Source: Sthenelais limicola
Lineage: Eukaryota > Annelida > Polychaeta > Phyllodocida > Sigalionidae
Reading direction: 5' to 3'
Assembly (NCBI GenBank): GCA_942159475.1
Contig: OW804097.1
Coordinates: 6,043,685-6,107,684, forward strand
DNA: 64,000 nucleotides
Shown here: in pieces, positions 23,401-34,909 of the stretch
Numbering within the stretch: position 1 is the stretch's first letter
Layout of the letters: every line of letters starts with the position of its first letter
Notes under the pieces: generated by a model
What the model was told of the DNA's origin: nothing
Databases searched by the model: none
Seen by the model: the letters and a program-made list of their open reading frames with translations, nothing else
Translations under genes and position numbers: made by a program

Positions 23401-26400
23401 ATCTGACGCACTTTAAAATGTGTATCAAAGGTATGTATCTAAATCAGGTGTAAATACACAAGCTGCTTGCAGTTGAATTAGTTTATCAAGTGATGAACAT
23501 GAAATATTAATTTTGTACTGGTGAAGAATATTTGGGCCTGTACTGCATAGTCCATTACTAAAGTGTCACAGGGAAGTGAGTCACACGTTGAAAGATTCAT
23601 GTTTTTTAAATAACACATCATATTCTTTTTTTTTATTTCATTCAAAGGCCTATGATATTATTCAATATTGTAGGCATTTATTTATATTACATATTATATT
23701 TTATTGATACTGGCCATATAATTTATATAGTTAGGTGGGGGTGTCAATCTAGTGCGATTCCATTCCCAGAGTGAATAGGAGAGTGCTTTAGATATGTGTC
23801 ATCCTCAAATAAAGATTCTTAGCTGCTACTATATATCTATTATATGACCATGCGATTATATCTCCATTTTCTTCGAATATGAAAGCAGACTTGATTCTTT
23901 TAAACATCATACATAGAACAGCAACTGTATGATGTTGGATGTGGAAATGTCTTATGTGTCATATGTGACAAGCTCCCGAAAAGTCTCTTTTTTGCTGACC
24001 GTTTTTTGAACGTTTCCCTTTCCCCAGCCTGCTATTAATCTAAATGTATTTGTATGTAATAGCTTAATATCCGTTTTCATATAAATACATTTTTCTTTTG
24101 AAATAGATCAACTGTAGATTGGTTGCCACCCAAACTATAATATGTAAAATACTAAAATACTACTGAGTGCATCATAACTGTGTCTTTTACACCTGGTCAG
24201 TAGCGCATCATTGGGAGCATCAGAACCAGATTTTTAAATCTGGTCCATGATAGTCCATTATTATGGTCCATATTGTATTTATGTGAGAATCTAACATATT
24301 CATCTCTATAACCTAAATTTCTTAACAGTTCTATCACAAATAATAGTTCAAACCAAATCCGCACACACAACAACCATAAAATTATACAACACAATGAAGC
24401 CACACCAGGGCACAATATCTGGCACTGCACACTCACCTGGCATTCACAGCTCACTGTCGCATTCCTGACACTCTAGAATCTGACACTCACACTCCGTCTT
24501 TGACACCAAATCATTGAAACCCCTCCACTCTAATGCTGATTCTAATGTTGAATTGATAAATATATTACTTCACAATTCCTCCCACGGATTTAATTCCTCC
24601 TTTTATAATTCCCTTCCCGTTCTTCGACTGAAATGATATTACTACCTGAATTATGCTGAATCCATAAGTTTTGAGGAACATTGTAGTAATTACCCTAACA
24701 TAACTAACATGTAATTTAATTGGTAGTATTGTTATGATGTAAGACAGACAGCTATAGATCCTCATAATGTATGCACACACAGCAAGCTTTCCCTGCTGCA
24801 ATGGCCATACGTTTCCAAAGCAACATCACAGCTATATCTTGTCTCCATCTTTGGATGCCTGGGTTAAAATGACATGCCCCACGAAATTAATAATAGTTCA
24901 TTTAATATTTGTAGTAGAAAGTTCAAACAACTTTTAAAATGTTCAGAAAAGATCGAGGATTCCTCATGTTTACTAAATGTTAGCCTTATCCACTCTACTA
25001 TGCAAGATATCGCCGTTCGAAGCACCGCGGCGGAGCGCGGTTTACTATTTCATTCAAACTCTAGTGTGGATGCTCCTTCCTTCAGAATCAGGTCGGAAAA
25101 GTAGTAGAGAAAAAGTATACATGTAATTACAGCAATAATAACTGTATAAGCAGGTGGGAAATTAGTAGAGAAAGAAATATCACTCAGACTCTGAACTATA
25201 TTATCACTGCACTGCAACTAATAATCTGCTTCTACCTCTTAGTACTAGTGCAATGCAGCACAATAGAGCATATAAAAAATGGAGAATTATTATAAGTCAG
25301 GCATAAAGAAACATTCCATCTTAATACTAGACAATACAACCATTAATCATTTTTAATACAGGTTGGAACTCCCCATAGGCTTATCATTATGCCACATGTT
25401 TTCACCAGGTGGCGGTACTGTTTTCACCAGGTGGCGAAAATGGTAACTGGGGTGCACTTACAATTTCTTTTACAATGAAAGTGCTGCTAATACATTTATG
25501 TTACATTTAAACTTTATATATGTTCTTCATTATTTAATTAAAAGCATTACAAGTAATAGCATACAATAGTTCATTAGCATAATTTATCTGTGAAACAGGT
25601 AATGATCATAACACCCCCTATAACTGTATACAGAAATGGTATGGGTGCTATGATTGGACGGAGTTGTTGCACACATGCACCCACACTAACATCACCTACA
25701 CTAGGTTGCTAGACCTGGTGTATTGGAAAGAGATGACCAAAATGATGCTAAACTAATAAAGGCAGATGTGGTGGCCCCCTTCTGAAAAATAGGAATTAAA
25801 ACTTTTGTCTCAGTTTAATTACACACCTCTTCTCATGACACTTGGAATGGAGCAGCAATGAAAGTGTTGCACTGAGTGCATCAAAAACTGCATACATACA
25901 CCTGGTACTGTGAGCATTATTGAGAGCATTTTGACTGCATTTATTAATCGGGTCCATAGAGCATTGTAAAATCATGTTTGAGCCTCAAAATCGTTTACGA
26001 TTTCCACTAGTAAAGCACCAGGTCAAAATCAGGTCAAAAGTTCCAGGTCAAAACTAGGTCAGAAATGCAATCATGCACAACGGGCTGCCTCTTTTAATAC
26101 ATTAACTGGACGTTGGTCATTAATATACACTGTTCTGACGGCCTTGTTTAATGATCGTTCGATTTTATTTTTTACAGTAGCATTGGCCATACTCATAAAG
26201 ATCAAACCATATTCCACAATTGACATTATGTGTGTCTTCAATATCGTCAAAGCCATATTCCTAGTTATTAGTGATCTTATTTTCCCTAAGAGGAAGCTTT
26301 TGTGGGCCACAGATTTCCTCAACCTCGACATATGTCCGTTCATGTTTATTTTATTATCTATCAAGAATCCCAGGTAATTCACATTCTTGAATTTCTTAAT

Positions 26401-29400
26401 GGCTGTTCCATTAATGAATACCTCTCCTAGGTTTCCAACCTTGATGTTCTTTAACATGTTTGTTGTGCCCAAGATCTGTAGTTGGGTTTTTTTCTCATTA
26501 AGATTTAGACCATTTGCTCCCATCCAGTTGTTTATTTGTGAGGCACCTGCCTGTGTTGTTTTTAAACAGTCCTCCAACTTTTTACCCGTAATGGTGAGGG
26601 CAGTATCATCTGCATAAATCGAGATCTGAATCTTATTATCGAGCAATTCAATATTGTGTAGACACTTTGGGAGATCGTTGATATATATCAGAAAGATTAG
26701 TGGCCCTAAATGACTTCCTTGTGGTATACCTCTTGTTATTGATACTGAGGTGGAGATATAACCGTTCAGCATGGTTTTTTGAGATCTGTCTGTAAGGTAA
26801 TTTTCTATTAGTCTAATTAACTTAGGGTTGAATTTGTAATATAATAGTTTATTTTTTAGTATACGGTGGTCGATGCTATTGAAGGCTTTGGAAATATCGT
26901 AGTACGTTGCGATTGAGTATTTACCCTCGTCCATACCCTCAACTATAGGTGTAAGAAAGTCATACAGAGTTAAGCTGGTGGAGTGATTTTTGCGAAAGCC
27001 ACCCTGTTGGGGGCAGAAAAACTCATTTTTCTCCATATGCATGGTAACAGACTCACAGAGGTATGAACCTCAGTTACTTGTATAGTTTGACCCGCCCTGA
27101 GATGACTATGGGTCCCTTTAAGAGAAGTGGAACATGAAGAGAATCCCCTTGCCATGTGTAGTCCACTAAGTCAATTCTCATGTAATTCTCACAGAATTTA
27201 CTTTACATTTTACTGTGGTGCAAAATCGCATGAGAATTGGCTTAGTGGACCAGGACCTTTATTGAAGTGTGACAACATGTAAGATGCTGTGTTATTGTTA
27301 ATTCATTATTAGATTTAGGGTCTTTATACAGTCTATCATCAAATACAATTGGGCTTACAACTAGTCATGTAAAAGTCTGGTTTGGAAGGCATGTCTGCTA
27401 TAGTGATATAGGCTCAGAAGGTTACTGAAGAATTGTCATGGCCTTCCGCCCTTGGCTGTGTGGAGATATACAGACTTTAAGGACAGACTAAAAGGATTAA
27501 TAACCGATATTGAGGGGCTGCTGGTGCACTGTTTGTGCATAATCCCGAGTCTCTTAAAGGGACATGTATGGAGTCATCTCAGGCTGACACATAACTATTC
27601 CAGACCAATATGCCATGCACCAGTCAGATTAATTTTCTTTTAGTTTTTATTTCCGAGAATTTCAAAATTGTGATACTTTTCATCAAGAGAAATAATCATT
27701 TTTCCTTTTCTCCTTGTAGCTTAAGAAGTATTTCAATAAAAACTGAGTTACTTGAGTTATCTTTGAACCGTAATGTTGTTATTTCGCAGATGGATTTAAA
27801 CATTTATGTGAATATCCATAAAGGTGTGCGAATATACTGATTTATAAGTTATGCAGATAAAAAGGTAGATATAACTGTCAATAGAGGCGCCCCTTTCTTA
27901 TAGATATGAGTGATTGTCCATATCATGCTAACATCATCGCACTTTTATCATTGATTTCAGGAAAGAAAGATAATAAAAGATATCATTCCTATGGTTGTTA
28001 ACTGCTGTGAAATGTTACATTTATCGTCAGAGTATTTTCCATGAAAATAAATTGGTATTCAAAGCTTTTTTGAACTAGGCAAAGACGGAAGAAGGGTCTT
28101 AGAATACAACAATGTTGTCCAAGATAGAGGGGGAAAATAATCAAATTCATGGTCTAAATTCCTAGCAGAGCTGGAGGCGTAAAACCTATATCAAGTGTGT
28201 AAGATACAGCACAAGGTTTCAATTAAAATATTGTTGTACATTGTCTTCAATATTCGAGCCAAAGAACTACCTAAGAGTCGGTGGAGAGATAAGGGAAAAT
28301 CAGAAAAAACAGAAAAAAATAAAATACAAGGGACACGACATTAATGTCATTAGAATTGTAAGAGCCACGAAGGCAGTCTAGATTGAATAAAACCTTTTAA
28401 AAAACAAAAAGAAAGATATAATTCCTATATTCAATTCCATATACTTCGGATATCATGATAATGCTTTTATTCAAAATAAAATATCACTGAATACAGAAGT
28501 GAAAAGAATTGGTGTACAAAGAGATTATGTAACATTTTTAAAGTTACAAGCATTTACTATAGTACAAACACACTAAATACCATAACTAAATATTTGGTTG
28601 ATGGGGAGTGAATATTGGGCCGCAACAAGTGAAATATTCTAAACAACGGAAACCTTTTCCTTTAATAAACTAGAAAGGCATTCAGTTATAAGCATGCAAC
28701 GTATCCCTCTGTATATAATAACAATAAACTGTATAACAATGAGCATATTTGTAGGAATGCTAGATGTTCACAATGTTCTCTCATTAGAAGTATGTATCTC
28801 TACAACTTAGACAGAGATAAGAGTAGAGCAATCAGTGATACTACCATCATTGATCGCCAATGTCTAGCATTTTGGTTTTGCTGTTATATTCCTTTAAACA
28901 TCACAATGGATTGTTTGTTTATACAGAATGGACAGCAGTAACAACTACAATGACAACAACTGCACCAGTGCTGTCAACTACCACAGCTCCTCCTCCTGAA
29001 GCAACAGCAGCAGCAACAACAGAAGAATTGACAGCAACAACAGCAGAAGTGATAGTTCCATCAATACATGAGCCCACACATGAAGAACCAGTCAGTCAGA
29101 CTTCACCCACTAGTGATGCACATGTACATGTTGTCAACAGTTCAACATTGGATAATGGTAAGTCATCATAATCCAAATCAATTCAAGTATGTCACATAAA
29201 TTGTGTACCAAATACCAAGACAGTGTATCTAATATATCCATGTTTTCTAAGGTCATCCTAAGGAGAGAATATTTTGTTACCTGTCTAGTAATCCATTCAA
29301 AAATAAAAATATAGAAATACCAGTTCATATCAAATGTCCTAATGTTTACCATCATTGGAATCCGCCAAGTCTCATCCTTTCAAATATGATGATATCTCAA

Positions 29401-29673
29401 AATGCAAAGCGACTTGTGATTCTTCTTTCTCATAACATTATGTAAATGATTCTTTCTTCTTCATCTTTGTTCCCAGGAGAGAGGACGAATATTACAGCAG
29501 TACCTTCTAGCAAAGTGACTGCTGCCTGGATTGTACCGACCTGCAGTGTGGTGGGTGTAGTTGTGCTAGCTGCATTTATCCTTATATACTGCTATATAAG
29601 ATGTAGGACTAGCCAAGTGAACAGGACTAGCCATGGACATGACTACCAACTTACCAGCACACAAGCCAATTAA
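20358..29673 (+). CDS. CCP-B: two-sushi, Thr-rich stalk, single-pass membrane protein (5 coding exons)
   Basis: Exons 20358-20418, 20912-21145, 22172-22429, 28927-29157 and 29477-29673 join in phase 1 to 326 residues. The leader MLMLFKALLVNGLLHGLLLV is strongly hydrophobic. Sushi 1 has Cys 33, 68, 81 and 97; sushi 2 has Cys 118, 153, 167 and 183. Both contain YxPN(E/D)xVT before Cys 2 and TA(F/Y)xxW after Cys 3. Residues 185-261 are a Thr/Ala/Glu-rich stalk, 279-302 a transmembrane helix, and 303-326 a basic-then-polar tail with one Tyr (HDYQLT). This is a probable type I surface receptor or adhesion protein; the ligand is unknown. The 6.5-kb intron before the stalk holds a LINE and its nested insertion, which leave the coding exons and splice sites intact. 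Confidence 0.85.
20912..21145 (+). CDS. CCP-B sushi exon 1
   Basis: Acceptor CCTTCAG, donor GTAAGT. Starts YVPRAEAWAGRMC, nearly parallel to CCP-C (YVPATQAWTGRMC), so these two genes are close paralogues. Confidence 0.85.
21370..21735 (+). repeat. Dispersed repeat family 3, copy 2, in CCP-B
   Basis: Homologous to 5135-5475, shared ACTAGTGTTGGACTTC and CCGCTTACATCAA. A reversed partial copy is at 8930-9070. Confidence 0.7.
22172..22429 (+). CDS. CCP-B sushi exon 2
   Basis: Acceptor GTTCCAG, donor GTATGA. The core YYPNDVVTVVCKGPEYGSG, then WQMKC, matches CCP-C sushi 2 closely. The donor is also the first base of a roughly 150-bp duplication that flanks the downstream LINE. Confidence 0.85.
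22430..22584 (+). repeat. Left copy of the roughly 150-bp duplication flanking the LINE
   Basis: Starts exactly at the CCP-B sushi 2 splice donor. Nearly identical to 27061-27211 except for a 4-base TTAC insertion or deletion near the start. Confidence 0.85.
22582..27060 (-). mobile_element. 5'-truncated LINE (reverse transcriptase) interrupted by a 2.8-kb insertion
   Basis: The element reads on the minus strand. A T run at 22581-22600 is its poly(A) end. Its coding starts mid-domain at about 27060 (LCESVTMHMEKNEFFCPQQG) and includes DISKAF, RGIPQGSHLGPL and YADD down to 26071. After an insertion the C-terminus resumes at about 23295-23010 (YLGPRLWNNLPPNIRK). The 5' part is missing. It lies in the CCP-B intron after sushi 2 and is flanked by two copies of the same roughly 150-bp intron sequence (22430-22584 and 27061-27211). 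Confidence 0.85.
23295..26075. mobile_element. Insertion nested inside the LINE, with short imperfect terminal inverted repeats
   Basis: The LINE coding frame stops at EAARC near 26075 and resumes at about 23295. The ends share an inverted TGCATG...TCTGACC pattern, and TGCA sits at both junctions, consistent with a short target duplication. Inside, two diverged direct repeats start at about 24163 and 25873 (ACTGAGTGCATCA then CACCTGGT). No transposase was recognised; the short ORFs inside look random. Confidence 0.5.
27061..27211 (+). repeat. Right copy of the roughly 150-bp duplication flanking the LINE
   Basis: Same sequence as 22430-22584, starting GTATGAACCT and ending TTACTTTACATTTT. 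It carries a second copy of the splice donor without its exon. Confidence 0.85.
27470..28510 (+). repeat. Repeat family 5, copy 1, in CCP-B stalk intron
   Basis: Segments match 31680-32215 in the same order: ACCGATATTGAGGGGCTG, then AGATAAAAAGGTAGATATA, then AAAATAAAATATCACTGAAT. Confidence 0.65.
28927..29157 (+). CDS. CCP-B Thr-rich stalk exon
   Basis: Acceptor TATACAG, donor GTAAGT. Starts EWTAVTTTMTTT; CCP-C starts EWRETTITEMTT, so the stalk exons are homologous although their low-complexity parts have diverged. Confidence 0.8.
29477..29673 (+). CDS. CCP-B transmembrane exon and stop
   Basis: Acceptor TTCCCAG. Helix WIVPTCSVVGVVVLAAFILI is followed by a CYIRCR stop-transfer and a 24-residue tail ending STQAN. 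The nearest AATAAA (29774-29779) lies inside a MITE. Confidence 0.85.
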
Positions 29674-29697
29674 GGATGGGTTCACAATACAGTTTCT

Positions 29698-29948
29698 GTA
29701 TATGGGTCAGTCTTTGAGAAGATGTATAATTTAACTTGGCCAATTCTCTCAAATAACCCATATTTCAGACGAAAATAAAGTTCAAAATACAGTTCAACCC
29801 AACCAAACAGATTGCTAGAATCAATGCAATGCCGAATATACTCGAATTTACTTAGTCTACTATTGCCCAAATTTCAGTCTAATTTAGGAGAATTTCTTAA
29901 ATGTGTAGAGCGGTCAACTGTAGATTTTCTGAAGATCTGACCCATATA
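29698..29948 (-). mobile_element. MITE family 1, reversed copy in CCP-B 3' UTR
   Basis: Same termini in reverse orientation. It begins 25 bases after the CCP-B stop and supplies the nearest AATAAA. Confidence 0.75.
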
Positions 29949-29949
29949 T

Positions 29950-31290
29950 GTAATGTACGTAGATAAACAGACCGAGACATGATATTTATAAAGCCAATAA
30001 AAACCTATGTCATTGGACTAGTTCTCATTTCAGGGACCGCTGAAATTTACTACCGTTTACTATAGAAGTCTATGGGGGAAACTCTCTATTATTTCACCAC
30101 ATCAGACGATTGAATCATGTATTTTCCTTTCAAATCTCTGTGTGCATACCTGACATATTTTTTATTGTTTTCTGTTTCTTTTATACATGAATAAGATTTT
30201 AACATAAATCTCACCTCTAAATCTTAGTTCGAGCAGAACAGTGATTAAAGAGAATTCCCCACTGTGGAAGAGTTAACGTCTGTAAATATATGCTTTAGTC
30301 TGCAAATTTATCCAATTAATAATGTTCCAAGGTGCTTATAATCATCGATCTGATTGGTTCATCAGATTTCCACCGCTTAGTAAATAAATGCAAGGTAAAT
30401 AAACCAGTTTAACGTAGTAGTTGTGATATAAATATGCATAATATTTTTGTGGAGTCACATGAAAAAAAACGGTGGTTTACTATGGTAACGTATGGGGTGT
30501 GTGCATCAATATGAATTTTATTATACTTCCGACAGTGAATAATATTTATTTGTCATGGCAATAACAAAAACTGTGAGAAAATGATCAAGATGAATTTTGA
30601 TTCAGACAAAAGATACTAGGGGGGCCACCACCTTTAGATTTGTATGAAAATTATAGTTCAACTAGGAGCCGCATGAGTAAGTATGAGTCCCAACTCATAG
30701 ACCAACTCATCAGTGCATTCCATTTAACTGTCTTGATATTTGGTACATGTATTTATAGTACAAAAGGCATACGAGTAGCATGTAGCATGGCATGGACTGG
30801 AAAACCAAATTTGGACTTTGGCATTACAAATTTGGAACTTTTTGGTCTTGCACATAAAGTTTTTTTTTTAAATGTTTTATTCGTATTGACATTATGTGAG
30901 CTTTGTTCCCAGTACAAGCTGATATTTAAATCAATTTCAGAGAAAGGTTATACAAATAATTGTATCCAATCAATATTTTCTTAAGTTACGAAAAGTCCCT
31001 GTATAACACTACATATAACATATAACCTAAAAAGGAAAGGACTTGAGGTAGTATCTATTTAAAGGGAAGAAAACTGTGGCATATTTTGCCAGATGCTATA
31101 AGAAGTGAAGAGGATCGAGATATCTATGTTAGCTTATGTTGGGAAAGTTAAGGAATGGGAAAGCGATCGATATGCAAGAAGGGGTGGTATTGAAGAAATC
31201 TGAATGTATTTGTGTCTGTAGTTGTTTATGTTCATGTTTTGTCTGAAGTCGTGGTGCGACCAGGACAAAGAAACCATCACCATCTATTCT
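29950..31290. other. Intergenic sequence after CCP-B
   Basis: No exon-like frame. A 114-codon ORF at 30640-30984 lacks recognisable features. Confidence 0.5.
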
Positions 31291-31295
31291 AATTA

Positions 31296-31473
31296 CAGTG
31301 GAACCTCGCATAAAGACCAGCTCACTATAGAGAACACCCCTCTATTAAGACCAGTTTCTCTCAGTCCCAAATTGCTTTTCTCTTATTAGATTAGCCCCTC
31401 TAATGAGACCACCTCGCTATTAAGACCAGTTTCTCTCAGTCCCAAGGGTGGTCTCAATAGAGAGGTTCCACTG
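31296..31473. mobile_element. Mariner-type MITE, 178 bp
   Basis: CAGTGGAACCTC at the left and GAGGTTCCACTG at the right, flanked by TA on both sides. Confidence 0.8.
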
Positions 31474-31679
31474 TACATGTATTGTGATGTGTTCCAGATA
31501 AATGAGTCACAAGTCGCAAAACCGCTATTTTTCACAAAAATCCTTGCTCAAAATGTGTTCATATTTAGGAAGTAATTATTGGATGCCCTACTGTTTACCA
31601 TCATTGGAATCGGCTTCATCTCTTCTTTTCAAATATGATGATTTCTCACAATTCATTTTTTGCAACTTGTACTAGGGTC

Positions 31680-32215
31680 TTGGGACTATAAGAACTCTAA
31701 ACAGAGACTAAAAGGATTAACAACCGATATTGAGGGGCTGTTGGTGCACTCTTTGTGCATAATCCTGAGTCTCTTAAAGGGAGGTGTATGGAGTCATCTC
31801 AGGTTGACACCTAACCATTCCAGACCAATATACTATGCACCAGTCAGGATGGTGTTTTATTTCTGCCCTATAACTATTTGTGTGAAGATTGAGGTATTTA
31901 ATTCATCATTAAATTGAAATGTAGACATTTTGTGCATGGTATCATGGTGTAGACTTCCATATGCATAAAGGTAATATAGCGAATATATTGATTTAAAATG
32001 TACACAGATAAAAAGGTAGATATATGTTAGTGGAGACGCCCCCTTCTGATATGTATGTTCATATCATGCTAGCAGTGCACTTTTCATCATCGATTTCTGG
32101 ACAGGAAGATAATAAGAGATATTACTCCAATAGTCAATTCCATTAATTAGGATATTATGATAATCTTTTAAAAATAAAATATCACTGAATAGAATACAGA
32201 ATTGAAAAGGAAGAG
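31680..32215 (+). repeat. Repeat family 5, copy 2, downstream of CCP-B
   Basis: Direct copy of parts of 27470-28510, shorter by deletions. Confidence 0.65.
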
Positions 32216-32474
32216 TGACCACGACCTCTGAGAAATTATGGAAACGGCTTTGAAGTTCCTTGCTTTCACTTTGCAATTTCACTGAACAAACAAGATTGAA
32301 GGAAATTGTGGCCAGTCCTCCATTGGGACCCCTACATAGCGATGATGTAGTAGGGCATAACAGGTATATAAACATTAAATCATTGTTTTGTATTAAAATT
32401 TCAAAGAGATTGAGGCGACTCTGAACACAAGTAGGACACAGCTATTAGTATATGAAGGAGGTTTTATTCATTCA

Positions 32475-32520
32475 GGGTTGATCAACGTTTCGGTATCATT
32501 ATACCTTCATCAGGATTAGT
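32475..32520 (-). ncRNA. Hammerhead-like motif of Penelope-element type
   Basis: Minus strand reads CTGATGA, A, a five-pair stem GGTAT-AATG-ATACC, then GAAAC and the palindrome GTTGATCAAC. This follows the CUGANGA-stem-GAAA hammerhead core apart from one extra A. Penelope-like elements are known to carry hammerhead motifs. No reverse transcriptase remains nearby. Activity is untested. Confidence 0.4.
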
Positions 32521-32574
32521 ATTAAAACATTGTGTGCACCAAAGAACCGCACCCCCCTTAAACGTGTACACCAA

Positions 32575-34900
32575 TGAATTACCCCCCCCCCCCCCCACCA
32601 CCACCACCACCACCTCCCTACCAGGTTTGTGTTGGACCAGAATTTGGCACACACACACCAGCCTCAATAATGGCAGCCCCCATCCCCTGGCATAATAGAT
32701 GAATGCTCCCCTATCTCTAATATGTATTATAGTTTATGACAGGTTAATTAGACACCGGTGTTTTCTCTCTGATGTCGAGGAGTGGAAGAGGGAATGACCA
32801 TTATTTCTTGTTAATCTGTTAACACCCTCATAAAAGAACAGCTGGGTCATGGTATGGCTCTGCCCCCTCGACCAAATTTTTATGGTCATTCCTCCTGTCT
32901 TAGCAGTAATATGATATCAGATCTCTCATCCCGTTCTGGTCTACCGGTAGAGGCGGTGGTGGGTGACATAAAATGGTCAATATATATGGTCTGTCCCCCC
33001 AACTCTTCTTCGACCTCCCCCCTTTACTCTCAAGGAATAGGGCGCTAAACTATATTAGTAATCCTCACTACACCAAACATAAAAAAAGCATTATTACTAG
33101 TTATCTCTACCACATTCTCGGCTGGTCTAGTGTAGGAGAAACAAGATCAATCAGTGGCTCAAGACTTGCGAGGTAATTGTGATATTGTGCTATATATGTT
33201 GGTTTGGTCTGTCTTGAATATGAAATAGTTATAGAAATATTGTAGGATATAAAATTAAGAGTATAAAAGAAGTATGAAGGCTGTGATCCTAAGATCTAGA
33301 ATAAATGTTTATTATAGTCTAACATACAGGACTGGTGCTTGGTTCATGTGGCTATTGGTCATTGGAGGAATATATAAGTAGGTGAGGGTGCTACCTGATT
33401 CTTTACATGCTACCGTAAATACTGCAATAAATTCCTTGGTAATGATGCTTTATGGGTTATGGACATGCTATTTAATTGAGATACTAAATGTAATAATAAT
33501 GTTTAATGATAATTATAGTCATAGAGTGGTTACCCATTGTTACGTTATTATTGCGTAGCATGATGTAATAATTGTTGGGGTTTAATACGTTGGTGTGTTC
33601 ACATGTTATGCTGATATGTAACTACAACATTATTTCTTTTGTGATACAGAACTGTTAATTCTTGCCCCTTGCATAATTAAAGCATTAAAACATTATTATG
33701 CCCCTTGGGGGCATATTTGTAATAGGTGTATCCAACAGTGGTGCCTAATTTTAGTACATAAGTCTAATCTTAGAGTCTAATGTCCTCTTCATGTAACTGG
33801 CAAACTTGAATAAAAAGTCTATATATATAGAGAGTTATAAGATGTTTGCAACATGGTTGTTGCAGTTTCATTCGCCCTGTCTAAGTGGGTCCTAAGGTCT
33901 CAAGACCTTGTAAGGACTTTTACTTATGATGAGTGGGATGCTGGTTTTAAGTGCTTTGATGGTTTCAAGTACTTCGCACACCTTTCAAATGACTTCTCCG
34001 CAACATTAATGCAATGCTATAATGACTAACAGATAGATGAGCACAATAAAAGCTTTATCACTAATTACACTTATATTTTGCCAAAACCTACCTGTCCAGA
34101 GAAACAGAATGGCATGCATGGAGAATGAAAGACTTATTATCCCTTACCAATACCACAGTCGTGCAAAGATCTATAAAAACCAAATGCACGATTGATGGTA
34201 TGAAAACAAGGATATTTACTTGAGATCACTTTTAAATATTCCATGTTGACAATCTGACCCATATAATGGCACATATTGTTCCTCTCCTGAATACCTAATT
34301 ACATGCAAAGTATAGATTGTATAGACAAAACTCATGACCATAACCTCAGGATCTAACCGCATACCACACCACACCACACCACACCACGCGCAAATTACCA
34401 CGCTACTCCTGCCCATACAAAAGCATGGGGTACATACAACAACCTGGGAGTAAAAGATGTTTCCTATAGCTTTTACACTGACATGCAACTTCCGTAATTC
34501 CATGCGAATCGAGATTCAAAATGGCGGACATGAAAATTGCCTAATGTGCTTCCCATATAAAGTACCACCCACATATTACTGATGCCAGGACATATGATGA
34601 ATAATTGTATTCCTCAAAGCATAATTATAATATTTCTTCAGTTGAGGAAAAGATGTCTTCACTCCTTCCAGCGCAGAAACAAATTTACACCAGATCTGCA
34701 AGTGTCTGCATAACTCAGAGTTTGCGTCATTACCACCACTACTTTTATGTCACCATAGTCAATTTGTAACATCTCCTATATTGATAAATGGTGGTGTTCA
34801 AATACTCAGCCTAAGTAAAGACCTCTCAAGATCTCTCAATAACATCATCTCAGGCTTATTGTACTTGGCCTTTCAAATGTAATAAAAAAAAGAATCTAAT
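32575..34900. other. Intergenic sequence with simple repeats
   Basis: Poly-C and CCA repeats at 32581-32620, and an ACACC repeat at 34362-34386. No gene recognised. Confidence 0.5.
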
Positions 34901-34909
34901 GCCCTGGTA

